Shown here: in pieces, positions 33,331 through 42,942 of the stretch
How the letters are laid out: each line of letters opens with the position of its first letter
Numbering within the stretch: position 1 is the stretch's first letter
Origin: Actinomycetales bacterium
Lineage (GTDB): Bacteria; Actinomycetota; Actinomycetes; Actinomycetales; Cellulomonadaceae
Reading direction: 5' to 3'
Assembly (NCBI GenBank): GCA_020444245.1
Contig: JAHLLI010000005.1
Span: 1 to 64,000 of the forward strand
Length of the DNA stretch: 64,000 nt
Made by a program: the position numbers and the translations under genes
The notes under the pieces: generated by a model
What the model saw: only the letters and a program-made list of their open reading frames with translations
Told to the model about the DNA's origin: nothing
Database searches by the model: none

Positions 33331-33401
33331 CCCGGGCAGGTAGTTCGCCGCACCGTCGTTGAGCAGGTGCGCCCAGGTGAGGCCGGCGAGCCTGCGCGCG
33401 G

Positions 33402-33431
33402 GCGAGGGGGAGCCGTCCGGCTCCCCCTCGC
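33402..33431 (-). terminator. terminator of the subtilase gene
   Basis: A perfect 13-bp stem GCGAGGGGGAGCC / GGCTCCCCCTCGC with loop GTCC, beginning 12 bp past the subtilase stop. It lies immediately upstream of the MFS coding region. Confidence 0.75.
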
Positions 33432-33442
33432 TCCGTCATGTG

Positions 33443-35560
33443 TCAGCGGTTGACGACCGCCCCCCACGGGAGGTGGTAGCTGCCGTCGGCCCCGCAGTCG
33501 ACGTCCACGTAGCCGTCGTACAGACCGGTCGCGGCCGCCCGGGCTCCGATGAAGTCGACGGTGAGCGTCGACCCGGCGATGCTGGCGCTCGCGTACGCCG
33601 AACCCGTCGTGTCGACGACCGAGCAGGCGCTGCTGCTCATCGCGATGTCGACCGAGCCGTTCGCCGGAGCGTTGCCCTTGAACACCCCGAACGAGGCGTT
33701 CGCCGGGTAGAACGTCACCGCCGCGGCGTCGGCCGCCGGGAGGCTGATCAGGCCGCCGCCCTGCTCCCACACCGAGCCGCCGGGCTTGGAGGCGTCGGCG
33801 GTGGTGACCAGCGCGGACTTCACGTCCTGCGGCGTCCAGGTCGGGTGTGCGCCCAGGAGTGCCGCGGCTGCCCCGGCGACGTGCGGGGACGCCATCGACG
33901 TGCCGTTGTACAGCTCCCAGCTGGTCCCGGTGATGCCTGCGTAGGTGAACTGGACCGTCGAGGACAGGATGTTCACGCCGGGGGCCACCACGTCGGGCTT
34001 GACCGCGTAGGTGAACGGCACGGGCCCGCGGCTGGAGAAGTCGGCCAGCAGGTCCGGCGTCTCGGGCACGATCACCGGCGCGGTGATGACCGCGTCGGCT
34101 CCGGCCTCGAGCGCCTTGCCGGCGTCGTAGCTGACCATGACGGCCGGGATCTGGTCGTCGTAGCCCGGGGTCGTCGCCATGCCGATCGGGTCCTGGCCGG
34201 CGTAGGTGTAGACGATCGCACCGGCCGCGCCCGCCGCCTTGGCGTTGGCGATCTTCTGGCTGAACGAGCAGGTGCCGCGGGCGATCACGACGACCTGGCC
34301 GGTGTGGTCACCGGCTCCGGCCGCCGAGCACGCCTCGTTGTCCGTGCCGCTCCAGTCGACGATGTGGTAGGTGCTGCCGTCGAAGTCCGGGAAGTCGCCG
34401 GGCACGGCCGCGTAGGTCGGACCGTTGTCGACGACCTTGATCTGCACACCCATGCCGCGGTTGTTGGTGCTCGCGCCGACCGCGATGACCTCCGACGCAC
34501 TGCCGGGCGAGCCGACCGTGTAGCTGCCGGGGCCCTCGTTGCCGGCCGAGGTCACCACGACGACGCCGGCCTGGACGGCCTCGTTGGACACCTCGGCGAG
34601 GAAGTCGTGCGGGCCCTGCGGGGTACCGCCGAGGCTCATGTTGATGACGTCCATGCCGTCCTTGACGGCGTCCTCGATGGCGTGCGCGATGTCGTGCGAG
34701 AACGCCGAGCCGCCGAAGGCGACGTAGCCGGCGCCGAACATCGGGAACACGTTGTAGTCGTACAGCTCGGCGCCGGGGGCGACGCCGGACAGCGTGGTGC
34801 CGGCCGAGGCCCACGGCTCGAGGTCCGTGATCGTCGTGCCGGCGCAGCCGCCGATCGTGCCGGCCACGTGCGTGCCGTGCGAGGAGGAGAAGTAGAACGG
34901 GTCGCCGGGGGACGGGATGTAGCCGGGGCCGGCGATGGCGGGCAGCGCGGGGACCTTGGGCATGACGCCGACGCCGCTGTAGTAGATGCCGCCGAAGTGG
35001 ATGGTCTTGCAGGCGAAGAACGGGTGGCTCGGGTCGATGCCGGAGTCGATCACGCCGACCTTGACGCCCTTGCCGGCGTTGTCCGCGCCTCCGATCGTGC
35101 TCCAGAACTGGTCTGCGCCGATGAGGCCGACGCTCTGGTCCATGTCGAGGGAGTACAGGTTCGAGGTCTGGGTGCGCTCGACGCCGGAGATCTTCGCGAC
35201 GTTCGACAGGCTCGCGCCGTTCAGCTTGACCGCGACGGCGTTCGCCGTGACGTAGTACTGGTCCACGATCTCGGCGCTCGGCGCCACCTTGGCGAGCTGG
35301 GCGGCGAAGCGCTCGTGCTGCCGCTCCATGCGGGACAGCGCCTTGGCGTAGCCCTGCGAGGTCGGGTCGAAGCGACCGTTGGTCTTGGTCGCGTCGTCGG
35401 CTGCCGCGGGTTGGCCGTTCAGCGTGATGACGACGTAGTCGTCACTCGCCGTCGTGGTCGTCGGATCGTCGGTCGTCGTCTGGGCGCTCGCCGCGGCAGG
35501 TGCGAGTGCGCCTGCTGCGAGCACGAGAGCCGCGAGCACTGTTGTCAGTCGTCGTGACAC
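33443..35560 (-). CDS. secreted S8-family subtilase with PA domain
   Basis: 705 aa from GTG at 35560; the earlier ATG at 35710 would place 50 non-signal residues before a textbook Sec signal (RRLTTVLAALVLAAGALAPAAASA). An I9-like propeptide (DYVVITLNGQP..., about 35-140) precedes the catalytic domain. The triad is Asp172 (VGVIDSGID), His228 (SHGTHVAGT) and Ser555 (NGTSMASPHVAG); a protease-associated insert lies between His and Ser (about 355-465). A C-terminal beta domain ends the protein at LPWGAVVNR. Extracellular protein degradation. It has its own terminator. A DosR-like box lies 98 bp upstream. Confidence 0.92.
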   Translation of the reverse strand: MSRRLTTVLAALVLAAGALAPAAASAQTTTDDPTTTTASDDYVVITLNGQPAAADDATKTNGRFDPTSQGYAKALSRMERQHERFAAQLAKVAPSAEIVDQYYVTANAVAVKLNGASLSNVAKISGVERTQTSNLYSLDMDQSVGLIGADQFWSTIGGADNAGKGVKVGVIDSGIDPSHPFFACKTIHFGGIYYSGVGVMPKVPALPAIAGPGYIPSPGDPFYFSSSHGTHVAGTIGGCAGTTITDLEPWASAGTTLSGVAPGAELYDYNVFPMFGAGYVAFGGSAFSHDIAHAIEDAVKDGMDVINMSLGGTPQGPHDFLAEVSNEAVQAGVVVVTSAGNEGPGSYTVGSPGSASEVIAVGASTNNRGMGVQIKVVDNGPTYAAVPGDFPDFDGSTYHIVDWSGTDNEACSAAGAGDHTGQVVVIARGTCSFSQKIANAKAAGAAGAIVYTYAGQDPIGMATTPGYDDQIPAVMVSYDAGKALEAGADAVITAPVIVPETPDLLADFSSRGPVPFTYAVKPDVVAPGVNILSSTVQFTYAGITGTSWELYNGTSMASPHVAGAAAALLGAHPTWTPQDVKSALVTTADASKPGGSVWEQGGGLISLPAADAAAVTFYPANASFGVFKGNAPANGSVDIAMSSSACSVVDTTGSAYASASIAGSTLTVDFIGARAAATGLYDGYVDVDCGADGSYHLPWGAVVNR

Positions 35561-35657
35561 TTCCCGATACCTTCCCTCGTTCCAGGGAGCGGCCGACACC
35601 ACCGGAGTCCGGTGGAAGTCGGCGGACCGGTCACCCTTGATCGGTGAGGTCACCATA

Positions 35658-35677
35658 TTCGGGACAAAAGTCCCGTA
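35658..35677 (+). promoter_or_regulatory. DosR/DevR-like box between divergent genes
   Basis: TTCGGGAC-AAAA-GTCCCGTA matches the mycobacterial DosR consensus TTSGGGACTWWAGTCCCSAA at 18 of 20 positions, including both GGGAC/GTCCC half-sites. It stands 98 bp before the subtilase start and 45 bp before the gene at 35722. Regulation by a hypoxia/NO-type response regulator is inferred from the motif alone. Confidence 0.6.
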
Positions 35678-35721
35678 GGTAACGTTGCGGACGTCAATCT
35701 TCAGCGCCACGCGGGGGGTCC

Positions 35722-36030
35722 ATGAATCAGCAACCGGCGGTCCCCGGGACGAACGGGCCGGTCGCGGCCGCGGTCGCGGACCTCGCGTCCACGCTCGGGA
35801 TCGCCCCGTCCGGCGTCACCGTGAGATCGCTGGAGGACGTCACGTGGCGCGACGGGAGCCTCGGGTGCCCCGCACCGGGGATGATGTACACGCAGGCGCT
35901 CGTCGCAGGGTCGCGGCTCGTGCTCGAGGCCGCGGGCGCGACGTACGAGTACCACGCGGCGGCCGGCGGGCCGTTCTTCCACTGCCCGAACCCGGCGCCG
36001 CCGTTCCAGGGCCACAGCGCCGCCCGGTAG
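35722..36030 (+). CDS. conserved hypothetical protein (small, Cys-containing)
   Basis: 102 aa. It has the pattern AAAVADLASTLGIAPSGVTVRSLEDVTWRDGSLGCPAPGMMYTQALV, which I recognise as a widespread small protein of unknown function (often with a signal peptide; none here). The conserved WxDGSLGCPxPGMxYTQ core suggests one compact domain with two cysteines (SLGCP and FHCP). Its upstream region carries the DosR-like box; the IclR gene follows after 36 bp. Confidence 0.75.
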   Translation: MNQQPAVPGTNGPVAAAVADLASTLGIAPSGVTVRSLEDVTWRDGSLGCPAPGMMYTQALVAGSRLVLEAAGATYEYHAAAGGPFFHCPNPAPPFQGHSAAR

Positions 36031-36066
36031 AGGATGGGCACACCGGGCCGGACGGAGGTGGGTGCG

Positions 36067-36855
36067 ATGGGGCAGGGGCCCCCGGCGGCACGTGCCGCGC
36101 TCGCGGTGCTCACCCACCTCGCCCGCCAGGCGGCGCCGGTGGGGGCCGCGGCCGTGGCCCGCGACCTGGGGCTGCCGCGCTCCACGGCGTACGAGCTGCT
36201 CCAGGCGCTCGTCAGCGAGGGGTACGTCGTCCACCTCGCCGACGAGCACGCCTACGGGCTCGGGCTGAGCGCCCTCGACCTCGGCGCGGCGTACGCCCGT
36301 CAGGCACCGCTCGCCCGGATCGCCCGTCCCGTGCTCGCGGCCATGGTCGACGAGACCGGGCTGCACGCGCACCTGTCGGTGCTGCACGGCCGGGACACCC
36401 TGTACCTCGTGGAGCAGCGTGCGACCCGCGGGCCGACGCTGGTCACCGACGTCGACGTGCGGTTGCCGGCCCACCTCACGGCCAGCGGTCGCGCCGTGCT
36501 CGCGGCGCTGCCCGCCTCGCACGTGCGGGCGCTGTTCCCCAGCTCGGCCGCGCTCGTCGACCGCAACGGCTCGGGGCCCCGGACGCTCGCGGAGCTGCGG
36601 GCCGTGCTGCGCCGGGTCCGGGCCCGCGGCTGGGCCGAGGAGGACGGTGAGATCACCGAGGGCCTGGCGTCCGTGGCCGTGCCGGTGCGTGACCACCTCG
36701 ACTACCCGGTCGCCGCGGTCGCGCTGACCTTCCGTGCGGACCTCGTCGCCGCGGAGCGCAGGGCAGAGCTCGCGGCGGCGGCCCGGGGCGCGGCGACGCT
36801 GATCTCCCGGCGGCTCGGCGGGCACGACCCCCTCACCGCGCCGCGCCCCCGCTGA
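36067..36855 (+). CDS. IclR-family regulator, probably of the hut operon
   Basis: 262 aa from ATG at 36067, preceded by GGAGG with a good spacing; the earlier ATG 36034 has AGAGG touching it and is less likely. wHTH at about 8-60 (VGAAAVARDLGLPRSTAYELLQALVSEGYVV) and an IclR effector domain (LPAHLTASGRAVLAALPASHV, ITEGLASVAVPVRDHLDYPVAAV). It lies directly before hutH with a probable operator between, so it should control histidine degradation, with urocanate or a later intermediate as effector (inference). Confidence 0.9.
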   Translation: MGQGPPAARAALAVLTHLARQAAPVGAAAVARDLGLPRSTAYELLQALVSEGYVVHLADEHAYGLGLSALDLGAAYARQAPLARIARPVLAAMVDETGLHAHLSVLHGRDTLYLVEQRATRGPTLVTDVDVRLPAHLTASGRAVLAALPASHVRALFPSSAALVDRNGSGPRTLAELRAVLRRVRARGWAEEDGEITEGLASVAVPVRDHLDYPVAAVALTFRADLVAAERRAELAAAARGAATLISRRLGGHDPLTAPRPR

Positions 36856-36868
36856 GGCCGCCGGCGAG

Positions 36869-36888
36869 GTGTCCAGGATCTCGGACAC
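36869..36888 (+). promoter_or_regulatory. probable IclR operator of the hut operon
   Basis: GTGTCC-N8-GGACAC, a perfect inverted repeat centred 62 bp before the hutH ATG. It falls in the 85-bp gap between the regulator and hutH, which has no other notable structure. Confidence 0.6.
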
Positions 36889-36940
36889 TTCGCGGCTCTG
36901 AGGCCTTCTGCGGGGCCCGCGCGAGGGTTTGACTGACGCC

Positions 36941-38533
36941 ATGCTCACCCAGCCGACCCTCGCGCGCAGCGACCTGGCGGTCATGGTCGACGTCGGCCCG
37001 CTCCGGCCCGAGGACGTCGTCGCCGTGGCCAGGCGCGGCGCACCCGTGCGGCTCACCGACGCCGCGCGCGCCGCCGTCGCCGCAGGCCGCGCCGTGATCG
37101 ACGAGCTCGCCGCCGACTCCCGTCCGCACTACGGCGTCTCGACCGGGTTCGGGGCGCTCGCCACCACGAGCATCCCGGCCGAGCGGCGTCAGGACCTGCA
37201 GCGGTCCCTGGTCCGCTCGCACGCCGCGGGCTCAGGCGCCGAGGTCCCGCGTGAGGTCACCCGGGCGCTGATGCTGCTGCGCCTGTCGACACTGGCCACC
37301 GGGCGCACCGGGGTCCGGCCGGTGGTCGCGCAGACCTACGCCGACCTGCTGTCGGCCGGGATCACGCCGGTGGTGCACGAGTACGGCTCGCTCGGGTGCT
37401 CGGGTGACCTGTCCCCGCTCGCGCACTGCGCCCTGGCGGTCATGGGCGAGGGCACGGTGCGCGACGCGACCGGTGCCCTGCTGCCGGCCGCCGACGCCCT
37501 GGCCGCGGCGGGCATCGAGCCGGTCACCCTGGTCGAGAAGGAGGGCCTGGCCCTGGTCAACGGCACCGACGGCATGCTCGGCATGCTGCTGCTGGCCGCG
37601 CACGACCTGTCGGTCCTGATCTCCACCGCTGACCTCGCCGCGGCGCTGACCATCGAGGCGCTACGCGGCTCGTCCACGGTGTTCGACGCCGACCTGCAGG
37701 AGCTGCGCCCCCACCCGGGCCAGGCCGCGTCGGCCGCCAACCTGCGCCACGTGCTGCACGACTCCGCGCTGGTCCAGCACCGCACCGACGGCGTGTTCAC
37801 CCGGGTCCAGGACGCCTACTCGCTGCGCTGCGCCCCGCAGGTGCACGGCGCGGCGCGGGACACCCTCGACCATGCCCTGACCGTGGCGCGCCGCGAGCTC
37901 GCGTCCGCGATCGACAACCCGGTGGTCACGCTCGACGGGCGGCTGGAGTCCAACGGCAACTTCCACGGCGCACCCATCGCCTACGTGCTCGACTTCCTCG
38001 CGATCGCGGTGGCGGACCTCGCCTCGATCAGCGAACGACGCAGCGACCGGATGCTCGACACCGCCCGCAGCCACGGCCTGCCGCCGTTCCTCGCCGACGA
38101 CCCCGGCGTGGACTCCGGCCACATGATCGCCCAGTACACCCAGGCCGGGATCGTCTCCGAGCTCAAGCGGCTGGCCGTGCCGGCGAGCGTGGACTCGATC
38201 CCGTCCTCGGCCATGCAGGAGGACCACGTCTCGATGGGCTGGTCCGCCGGCCTCAAGCTGCGCCGGGCGGTCGACGGCCTGCGCGACGTGCTCGCCGTCG
38301 AGATCCTCACCGCATGCCGGGCGCTGGACCTGCGCGCCCGCACCGACCCCGACGCCGCGCCGTCCCGGACGGCCGCCGCGGTGCTCGCCGCCCTGCGCGA
38401 GCGCGTCGCCGCGCCCGGCCCTGACCGGTTCCTGTCCCCGCAGATCGAGGCCGCCGTGGACCTGGTCCGCGACGGCAGCCTGCTGGCCGCCGCCCGCACC
38501 GCGCTCGCCGCCGACGGCCACGAGCTGCTCTGA
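36941..38533 (+). CDS. hutH: histidine ammonia-lyase
   Basis: 530 aa from ATG at 36941 (GAGGG lies 13 bp upstream; TTG 36929 is too close to it). Converts L-histidine to urocanate and ammonia. The MIO-forming triad is C153-S154-G155 in [16 protein letters not shown], the Cys-Ser-Gly form as in streptomycete HAL, and [17 protein letters not shown] and [13 protein letters not shown] (active-site loops) are present. First gene of hutH-hutU-M20-hutF-hutI; no earlier promoter-proximal transporter is encoded. Confidence 0.96.
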   Translation: MLTQPTLARSDLAVMVDVGPLRPEDVVAVARRGAPVRLTDAARAAVAAGRAVIDELAADSRPHYGVSTGFGALATTSIPAERRQDLQRSLVRSHAAGSGAEVPREVTRALMLLRLSTLATGRTGVRPVVAQTYADLLSAGITPVVHEYGSLGCSGDLSPLAHCALAVMGEGTVRDATGALLPAADALAAAGIEPVTLVEKEGLALVNGTDGMLGMLLLAAHDLSVLISTADLAAALTIEALRGSSTVFDADLQELRPHPGQAASAANLRHVLHDSALVQHRTDGVFTRVQDAYSLRCAPQVHGAARDTLDHALTVARRELASAIDNPVVTLDGRLESNGNFHGAPIAYVLDFLAIAVADLASISERRSDRMLDTARSHGLPPFLADDPGVDSGHMIAQYTQAGIVSELKRLAVPASVDSIPSSAMQEDHVSMGWSAGLKLRRAVDGLRDVLAVEILTACRALDLRARTDPDAAPSRTAAAVLAALRERVAAPGPDRFLSPQIEAAVDLVRDGSLLAAARTALAADGHELL

Positions 38534-38567
38534 CCACATGTCCGCCGCACCCCGGAAGGACCCCGCG

Positions 38568-40235
38568 ATGACCGACCTGTCCGTCCCGCACACCGTGCGC
38601 GCCCCGCGCGGCACCACCCTGACCGCCCGCGGCTGGGGCCAGGAGGCAGCGCTGCGGATGCTGCAGAACAACCTCGACCCGGAGGTGGCCGAGCACCCCG
38701 AGGAGCTCGTGGTCTACGGCGGCTCGGGCAAGGCGGCCCGGGACTGGCCGTCCTACGCGGCGCTGGTGCGCACCCTGACCACGCTCGGCGACGACGAGAC
38801 GATGCTCGTCCAGTCCGGCCGGCCGGTCGGCGTGATGCGCACCCACGAGTGGGCGCCGCGCGTGATCCTGGCGAACTCCAACCTGGTCGGGGACTGGGCG
38901 ACCTGGGACGAGTTCCGCCGGCTCGAGGCGCTCGGCCTGACCGCCTACGGCCAGATGACCGCCGGGTCGTGGATCTACATCGGTACCCAGGGCATCCTGC
39001 AGGGCACGTACGAGACGTTCGCGGCCGTGGCGCGCAAGCGGTTCGGCGGCACGCTCGAGGGCACCGTCACCCTCACCGGTGGGCTCGGCGGGATGGGCGG
39101 CGCCCAGCCGCTCGCCATCACCATGAACGGCGGCGTGGCGATCTGCGTGGACGTCGACGAGTCCCGGATCCGCCGTCGCATCGAGCAGCGGTACCTGGAC
39201 GTCGCGGCCGACTCGCTCGAGCACGCCCTGGATCTCGCGGCCGAGGCCAGGCGCGCGCGGCGCCCGCTGAGCATCGGCGTGCTCGGCAACAGCGCGGACG
39301 TCGTCCCGGCGCTCCTGGCCGGCGGCGCCGAGATCGACGTGGTCACCGACCAGACCTCCGCGCACGACCCGCTGGCCTACCTGCCGCTCGGGATCGCCTT
39401 CGAGGACTGGCACGAGGCGCGCACCACCGACCCGGTCGGCTTCGCCAAGGCCGCTCGGGAGTCGATGGCTCGCCACGTCGAGGCGATGGTCGGGTTCCAG
39501 CGGGCCGGCGCCGAGGTGTTCGACTACGGCAACAACATCCGCACCGAGGCCAAGGCGGCGGGCTACGCCGACGCGTTCGAGTTCCCCGGGTTCGTGCCCG
39601 CCTACATCCGGCCGCTGTTCTGCGAGGGCAAGGGCCCGTTCCGCTGGGCGGCGCTGTCCGGGGATCCGAAGGACATCCACGCGACCGACCAGGCGATCCT
39701 CGACCTCTTCCCGGAGAACGAGTCCCTGACGCGCTGGATCCGGCTCGCGCAGGAGAAGGTCGCGTTCCAGGGCCTGCCGGCGCGGATCTGCTGGCTGGGC
39801 TACGGCGAGCGCGACCGCGCGGGCCTCCGGTTCAACGAGCTGGTCGCCTCCGGGGAGGTGTCCGCGCCGATCGTGATCGGCCGCGACCACCTGGACTCCG
39901 GCTCGGTCGCCAGCCCGTACCGGGAGACCGAGGCCATGCTCGACGGGTCCGACGCGATCGCCGACTGGCCGCTGCTCAACGCGATGGTCAACACCGCCTC
40001 GGGCGCGACCTGGGTGTCCATCCACCACGGCGGCGGGGTCGGCATCGGCCGCTCCATCCACGCCGGCCAGGTCACCGTCGCCGACGGCACCCCGCTCGCG
40101 GCGGAGAAGATCGCGCGCGTGCTGACCAACGACCCGGGGACGGGCATCATCCGGCACGTGGACGCCGGGTACCCCGAGGCGCAGGCGGCCGCCGCCGAGC
40201 ACGGCGTGCGCATCCCGATGCAGGAGGGCCGGTGA
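38568..40235 (+). CDS. hutU: urocanate hydratase
   Basis: 555 aa; ATG 38568 has GGAAGGA 7 bp upstream and is preferred to ATG 38538. Adds water to urocanate, with bound NAD+ as electrophile, to give 4-imidazolone-5-propionate. Signatures: [62 protein letters not shown] and [17 protein letters not shown], the last two being strict family blocks. Full length. The next gene's GTG overlaps the stop. Confidence 0.97.
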   Translation: MTDLSVPHTVRAPRGTTLTARGWGQEAALRMLQNNLDPEVAEHPEELVVYGGSGKAARDWPSYAALVRTLTTLGDDETMLVQSGRPVGVMRTHEWAPRVILANSNLVGDWATWDEFRRLEALGLTAYGQMTAGSWIYIGTQGILQGTYETFAAVARKRFGGTLEGTVTLTGGLGGMGGAQPLAITMNGGVAICVDVDESRIRRRIEQRYLDVAADSLEHALDLAAEARRARRPLSIGVLGNSADVVPALLAGGAEIDVVTDQTSAHDPLAYLPLGIAFEDWHEARTTDPVGFAKAARESMARHVEAMVGFQRAGAEVFDYGNNIRTEAKAAGYADAFEFPGFVPAYIRPLFCEGKGPFRWAALSGDPKDIHATDQAILDLFPENESLTRWIRLAQEKVAFQGLPARICWLGYGERDRAGLRFNELVASGEVSAPIVIGRDHLDSGSVASPYRETEAMLDGSDAIADWPLLNAMVNTASGATWVSIHHGGGVGIGRSIHAGQVTVADGTPLAAEKIARVLTNDPGTGIIRHVDAGYPEAQAAAAEHGVRIPMQEGR

Positions 40236-41575
40236 TCGGCGACGCGACGACCAGCGCGGCGTCCGGCATGGCACCCGGCGGCCCGGTCCTCGACCCCGTG
40301 GCGCTGCTCGCCGAGATCGACGACGTCGGCCGCGCGGCCGGCGGCGGGTGGTCCAGGCTGGTGCACACCGACGCCGAGCGGACCCTGCGCGACTGGTTCA
40401 CCGAGCACGCCACCCGCCTCGGCCTGGACGTCGAGGAGGACCGCAACGGCAACCTGTGGGCCTGGTGGGGTGGCGACCTGCCCGGCGCCGACGCGCCCGG
40501 CGCGGTGCTGCAGGTCGGCTCGCACCTGGACTCGGTGCCGGCCGGCGGCGCGTACGACGGACCGCTCGGCGTCGTGACCGCGCTCGCCGCCGTCTCCCGG
40601 CTGCGGGCCGAGGCTTTCACGCCGCACCGGCCCGTCGTGGTGCCGGTGTTCGCCGAGGAGGAGGGTGGCCGGTTCGGCATCGCCTGCGCCGGGTCGCGCC
40701 TGATGACCGGGGCGCTGGACCCGGTGCGCGCGGGCGCCCTGGCCGACCCGGACGGCACCACGGCTGCCGACGCCGCGCGCCGGGTCGGTGCTGACCCGAC
40801 GGCCTGGGGTCCCGACCCGGTACGGGTGGCCCGGATCGGCGAGGCCGTCGAGCTGCACGTCGAGCAGGGGCACCTGCCGACCTCGGGCGGCTGCCGGCAC
40901 GGTGCGATGGGCCTGGCCGAGGCGGGCGCACCGCTCGGCCTGCTCACCGAGATCTGGCCGCACGGACGCTGGCGGTTCGACCTGGTGGGCGAGCCCAACC
41001 ACGCCGGGACCACGCCGCTGGACCGCCGCGTCGACCCGATGCTCGCGCTCGCCGAGGGTGTGCTGGCCGCACGCCGGGCGGCCGAACGGCACGGTGTGCT
41101 CGCCACGGTCGGCAAGGTCAGGGTGGATCCTGGCGCGGTGAACGCGATCCCGTCGGCCGCCACGTTCTGGCTCGACGCGCGCGGCGCGGACCCGGCGGCC
41201 GTCGACGCGGCCGTGGCCGACATCGCCGCGGCACTCGGCGCGGCACCGGTGCGCGAGTCCTGGACACCGGTCACGCGGTTCGACGCCGGGCTGGGCGCCC
41301 GCCTGGCCGGCCCGGTCCGCGCGGCGCTCACCGCCGCGGGCGCGCCGACCGGCACGGACGGGCAGCCGCTGCTGCCTACCCTGCCCTCCGGCGCCGGGCA
41401 CGACGCCGGGGTCCTCGCCGAGGCGGGCGTGCCCACCGCGATGCTCGTGGTGCGCAACCCGTCGGGGATCTCGCACGCCCCGGGCGAGCACGCCGAGGAC
41501 GGTGACGTCCGCCTCGGGGCGGCCGCGCTCGTCGAGATCATCCGCGACCGGGCCGACGCAGGCTGGCAGGGATGA
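40232..41575 (+). CDS. M20-family amidohydrolase (allantoate amidohydrolase-like), probable N-formylglutamate hydrolase
   Basis: 447 aa, GTG start overlapping the hutU stop with AGGAGGG just upstream. M20 dizinc hydrolase of the allantoate/N-carbamoyl-amino-acid branch: H98 (GSHLDSV), D109 (AYDGPLG) and EEE 142-144 ([10 protein letters not shown]), ELHVEQG and GAGHDAGVL. Because it lies inside a hut operon that has HutF (which makes N-formylglutamate) but no HutG, the simplest role is hydrolysis of N-formylglutamate to glutamate and formate. Family annotations call it allantoate amidohydrolase, but no other ureide gene is here. Confidence 0.85.
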   Translation: MIGDATTSAASGMAPGGPVLDPVALLAEIDDVGRAAGGGWSRLVHTDAERTLRDWFTEHATRLGLDVEEDRNGNLWAWWGGDLPGADAPGAVLQVGSHLDSVPAGGAYDGPLGVVTALAAVSRLRAEAFTPHRPVVVPVFAEEEGGRFGIACAGSRLMTGALDPVRAGALADPDGTTAADAARRVGADPTAWGPDPVRVARIGEAVELHVEQGHLPTSGGCRHGAMGLAEAGAPLGLLTEIWPHGRWRFDLVGEPNHAGTTPLDRRVDPMLALAEGVLAARRAAERHGVLATVGKVRVDPGAVNAIPSAATFWLDARGADPAAVDAAVADIAAALGAAPVRESWTPVTRFDAGLGARLAGPVRAALTAAGAPTGTDGQPLLPTLPSGAGHDAGVLAEAGVPTAMLVVRNPSGISHAPGEHAEDGDVRLGAAALVEIIRDRADAGWQG

Positions 41576-42942
41576 CGACGACGACCCGACCGGCCGGCAC
41601 CGAGGGGGCCTACTGGCTCCCCGCGGCCTGGCTGGGCCGGCCACCCACCGGGCGGGTCGCGGCCGGGGTCCGGGTGCGGCACGGCGCCGGTCTGGTGGTC
41701 GGGGTCGACGAGGGCGTCGAACCCTCGCCCGGCGACGTCGTGCTCGACGGGCTCGGGCTGCCGGCGTTCGCCGACGCGCACTCCCACGCGTTCCACCGCG
41801 CGCTGCGCGGGCGCACGCACGCCGGGGGCGGCACGTTCTGGACCTGGCGCGAGCAGATGTACGCGGTCGCCGCCCGGCTCACCCCGGAGATCTACCTCGA
41901 CCTGGCGACCGCGGTGTACGCCGAGGCCGCGCTGGCCGGTGTCGGCGTGGTGGGGGAGTTCCACTACGTGCACCACCGCCCCGACGGCACGCCGTACCTG
42001 CCCGGCACCGCGATGGCCGAGGCGCTGGTCGAGGCCGCGGCCCGGGCCGGGGTGCGGCTGACGCTGCTCGACACGCTGTACCGGCGCGGGGGCGTGGACG
42101 AGGCCGGGCGGCCGGTCCCGCTCTCCGCCGAGCAGCGCCGCTTCGACGACGGCTCGGTCGAGGCCTGGGCAGCGAGGCGCGCCGGACTGCCCACGGCCGC
42201 GCACGTCCGCCAGGCGCGTGCGCTGCACTCGGTGCGCGCCGTCGGCGCCGCGGACCTGGCGGCGGTCGCCGCGCTCGGCGAGAGCGGTCCGCTGCACGTG
42301 CACGTCGCCGAGCAACCCGCCGAGGTGACCGCGTGCCTGGCCGAGCACGGCGTCACGCCGGTCGGGCTGCTCGACCGTCACGGCCTGCTCGGGCCGGACC
42401 TGGTCGCGGTGCACGCCAACCACGTGACCGACGCCGACGTCGCGCTGCTCGCCGAGCGGGGCGCCGGCGTGTGCGCGTGCCCGACCACCGAGCGTGACCT
42501 CGCCGACGGTCCGGGTCGCGGCGGCGACCTCGCCGCGGCCGGGGTGCCCCTGAGCCTGGGCACCGACCAGCACGCCGTGCTCGACATGCTCGAGGAGGCG
42601 CGGGGGCTGGAGATGCACGAGCGGTTGCGCACCGGCCGGCGCGGCACCTTCACCCCCGCCGCCCTGCTGGCCGCCGCGACCGCCGATGGCTACGCCGCCC
42701 TCGGGTGGGACGGCGGCCGGATCGAGGTGGGTGCGCCGTGCGATCTCACGGTCCTGGACGCCGCGTCGGTGCGTACGGCGGGAGCCCGGGCGGATCAGCT
42801 GTGGCTGGCCGCGTCGGCCGCGGACGTGCGGCACACCGTCGTGGCGGGACGGCCCGTGGTGCGCGACGGACGCTCGATCGTCGGCGACCCGGCCGAGCTG
42901 CTCACGCGGGCGCTCGCGGCGCTGCAGGATGGGTCGCCATGA
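41572..42942 (+). CDS. hutF: formimidoylglutamate deiminase
   Basis: 456 aa, ATG overlapping the previous stop. Amidohydrolase superfamily TIM barrel: metal ligands [12 protein letters not shown] at residues ~61-72, [22 protein letters not shown] and [10 protein letters not shown]. Converts N-formimidoyl-L-glutamate to N-formyl-L-glutamate plus ammonia. This fixes the pathway as the HutF route, which needs a formylglutamate hydrolase next. Its stop overlaps hutI by ATGA. Confidence 0.94.
   Translation: MTTTTRPAGTEGAYWLPAAWLGRPPTGRVAAGVRVRHGAGLVVGVDEGVEPSPGDVVLDGLGLPAFADAHSHAFHRALRGRTHAGGGTFWTWREQMYAVAARLTPEIYLDLATAVYAEAALAGVGVVGEFHYVHHRPDGTPYLPGTAMAEALVEAAARAGVRLTLLDTLYRRGGVDEAGRPVPLSAEQRRFDDGSVEAWAARRAGLPTAAHVRQARALHSVRAVGAADLAAVAALGESGPLHVHVAEQPAEVTACLAEHGVTPVGLLDRHGLLGPDLVAVHANHVTDADVALLAERGAGVCACPTTERDLADGPGRGGDLAAAGVPLSLGTDQHAVLDMLEEARGLEMHERLRTGRRGTFTPAALLAAATADGYAALGWDGGRIEVGAPCDLTVLDAASVRTAGARADQLWLAASAADVRHTVVAGRPVVRDGRSIVGDPAELLTRALAALQDGSP

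Noticed and set aside
32252-33439. Separate 395-codon minus-strand gene starting at 33439
   Set aside because: After the first few codons it runs out of frame with the MFS protein and gives an Arg/Gly/Ala-rich shadow; only its ATG may matter, as the start of the frameshifted MFS gene.
40232-41575. True allantoate amidohydrolase of purine degradation
   Set aside because: No allantoinase, ureidoglycolate or other purine gene is present, and the gene is coupled on both sides to histidine-degradation genes.
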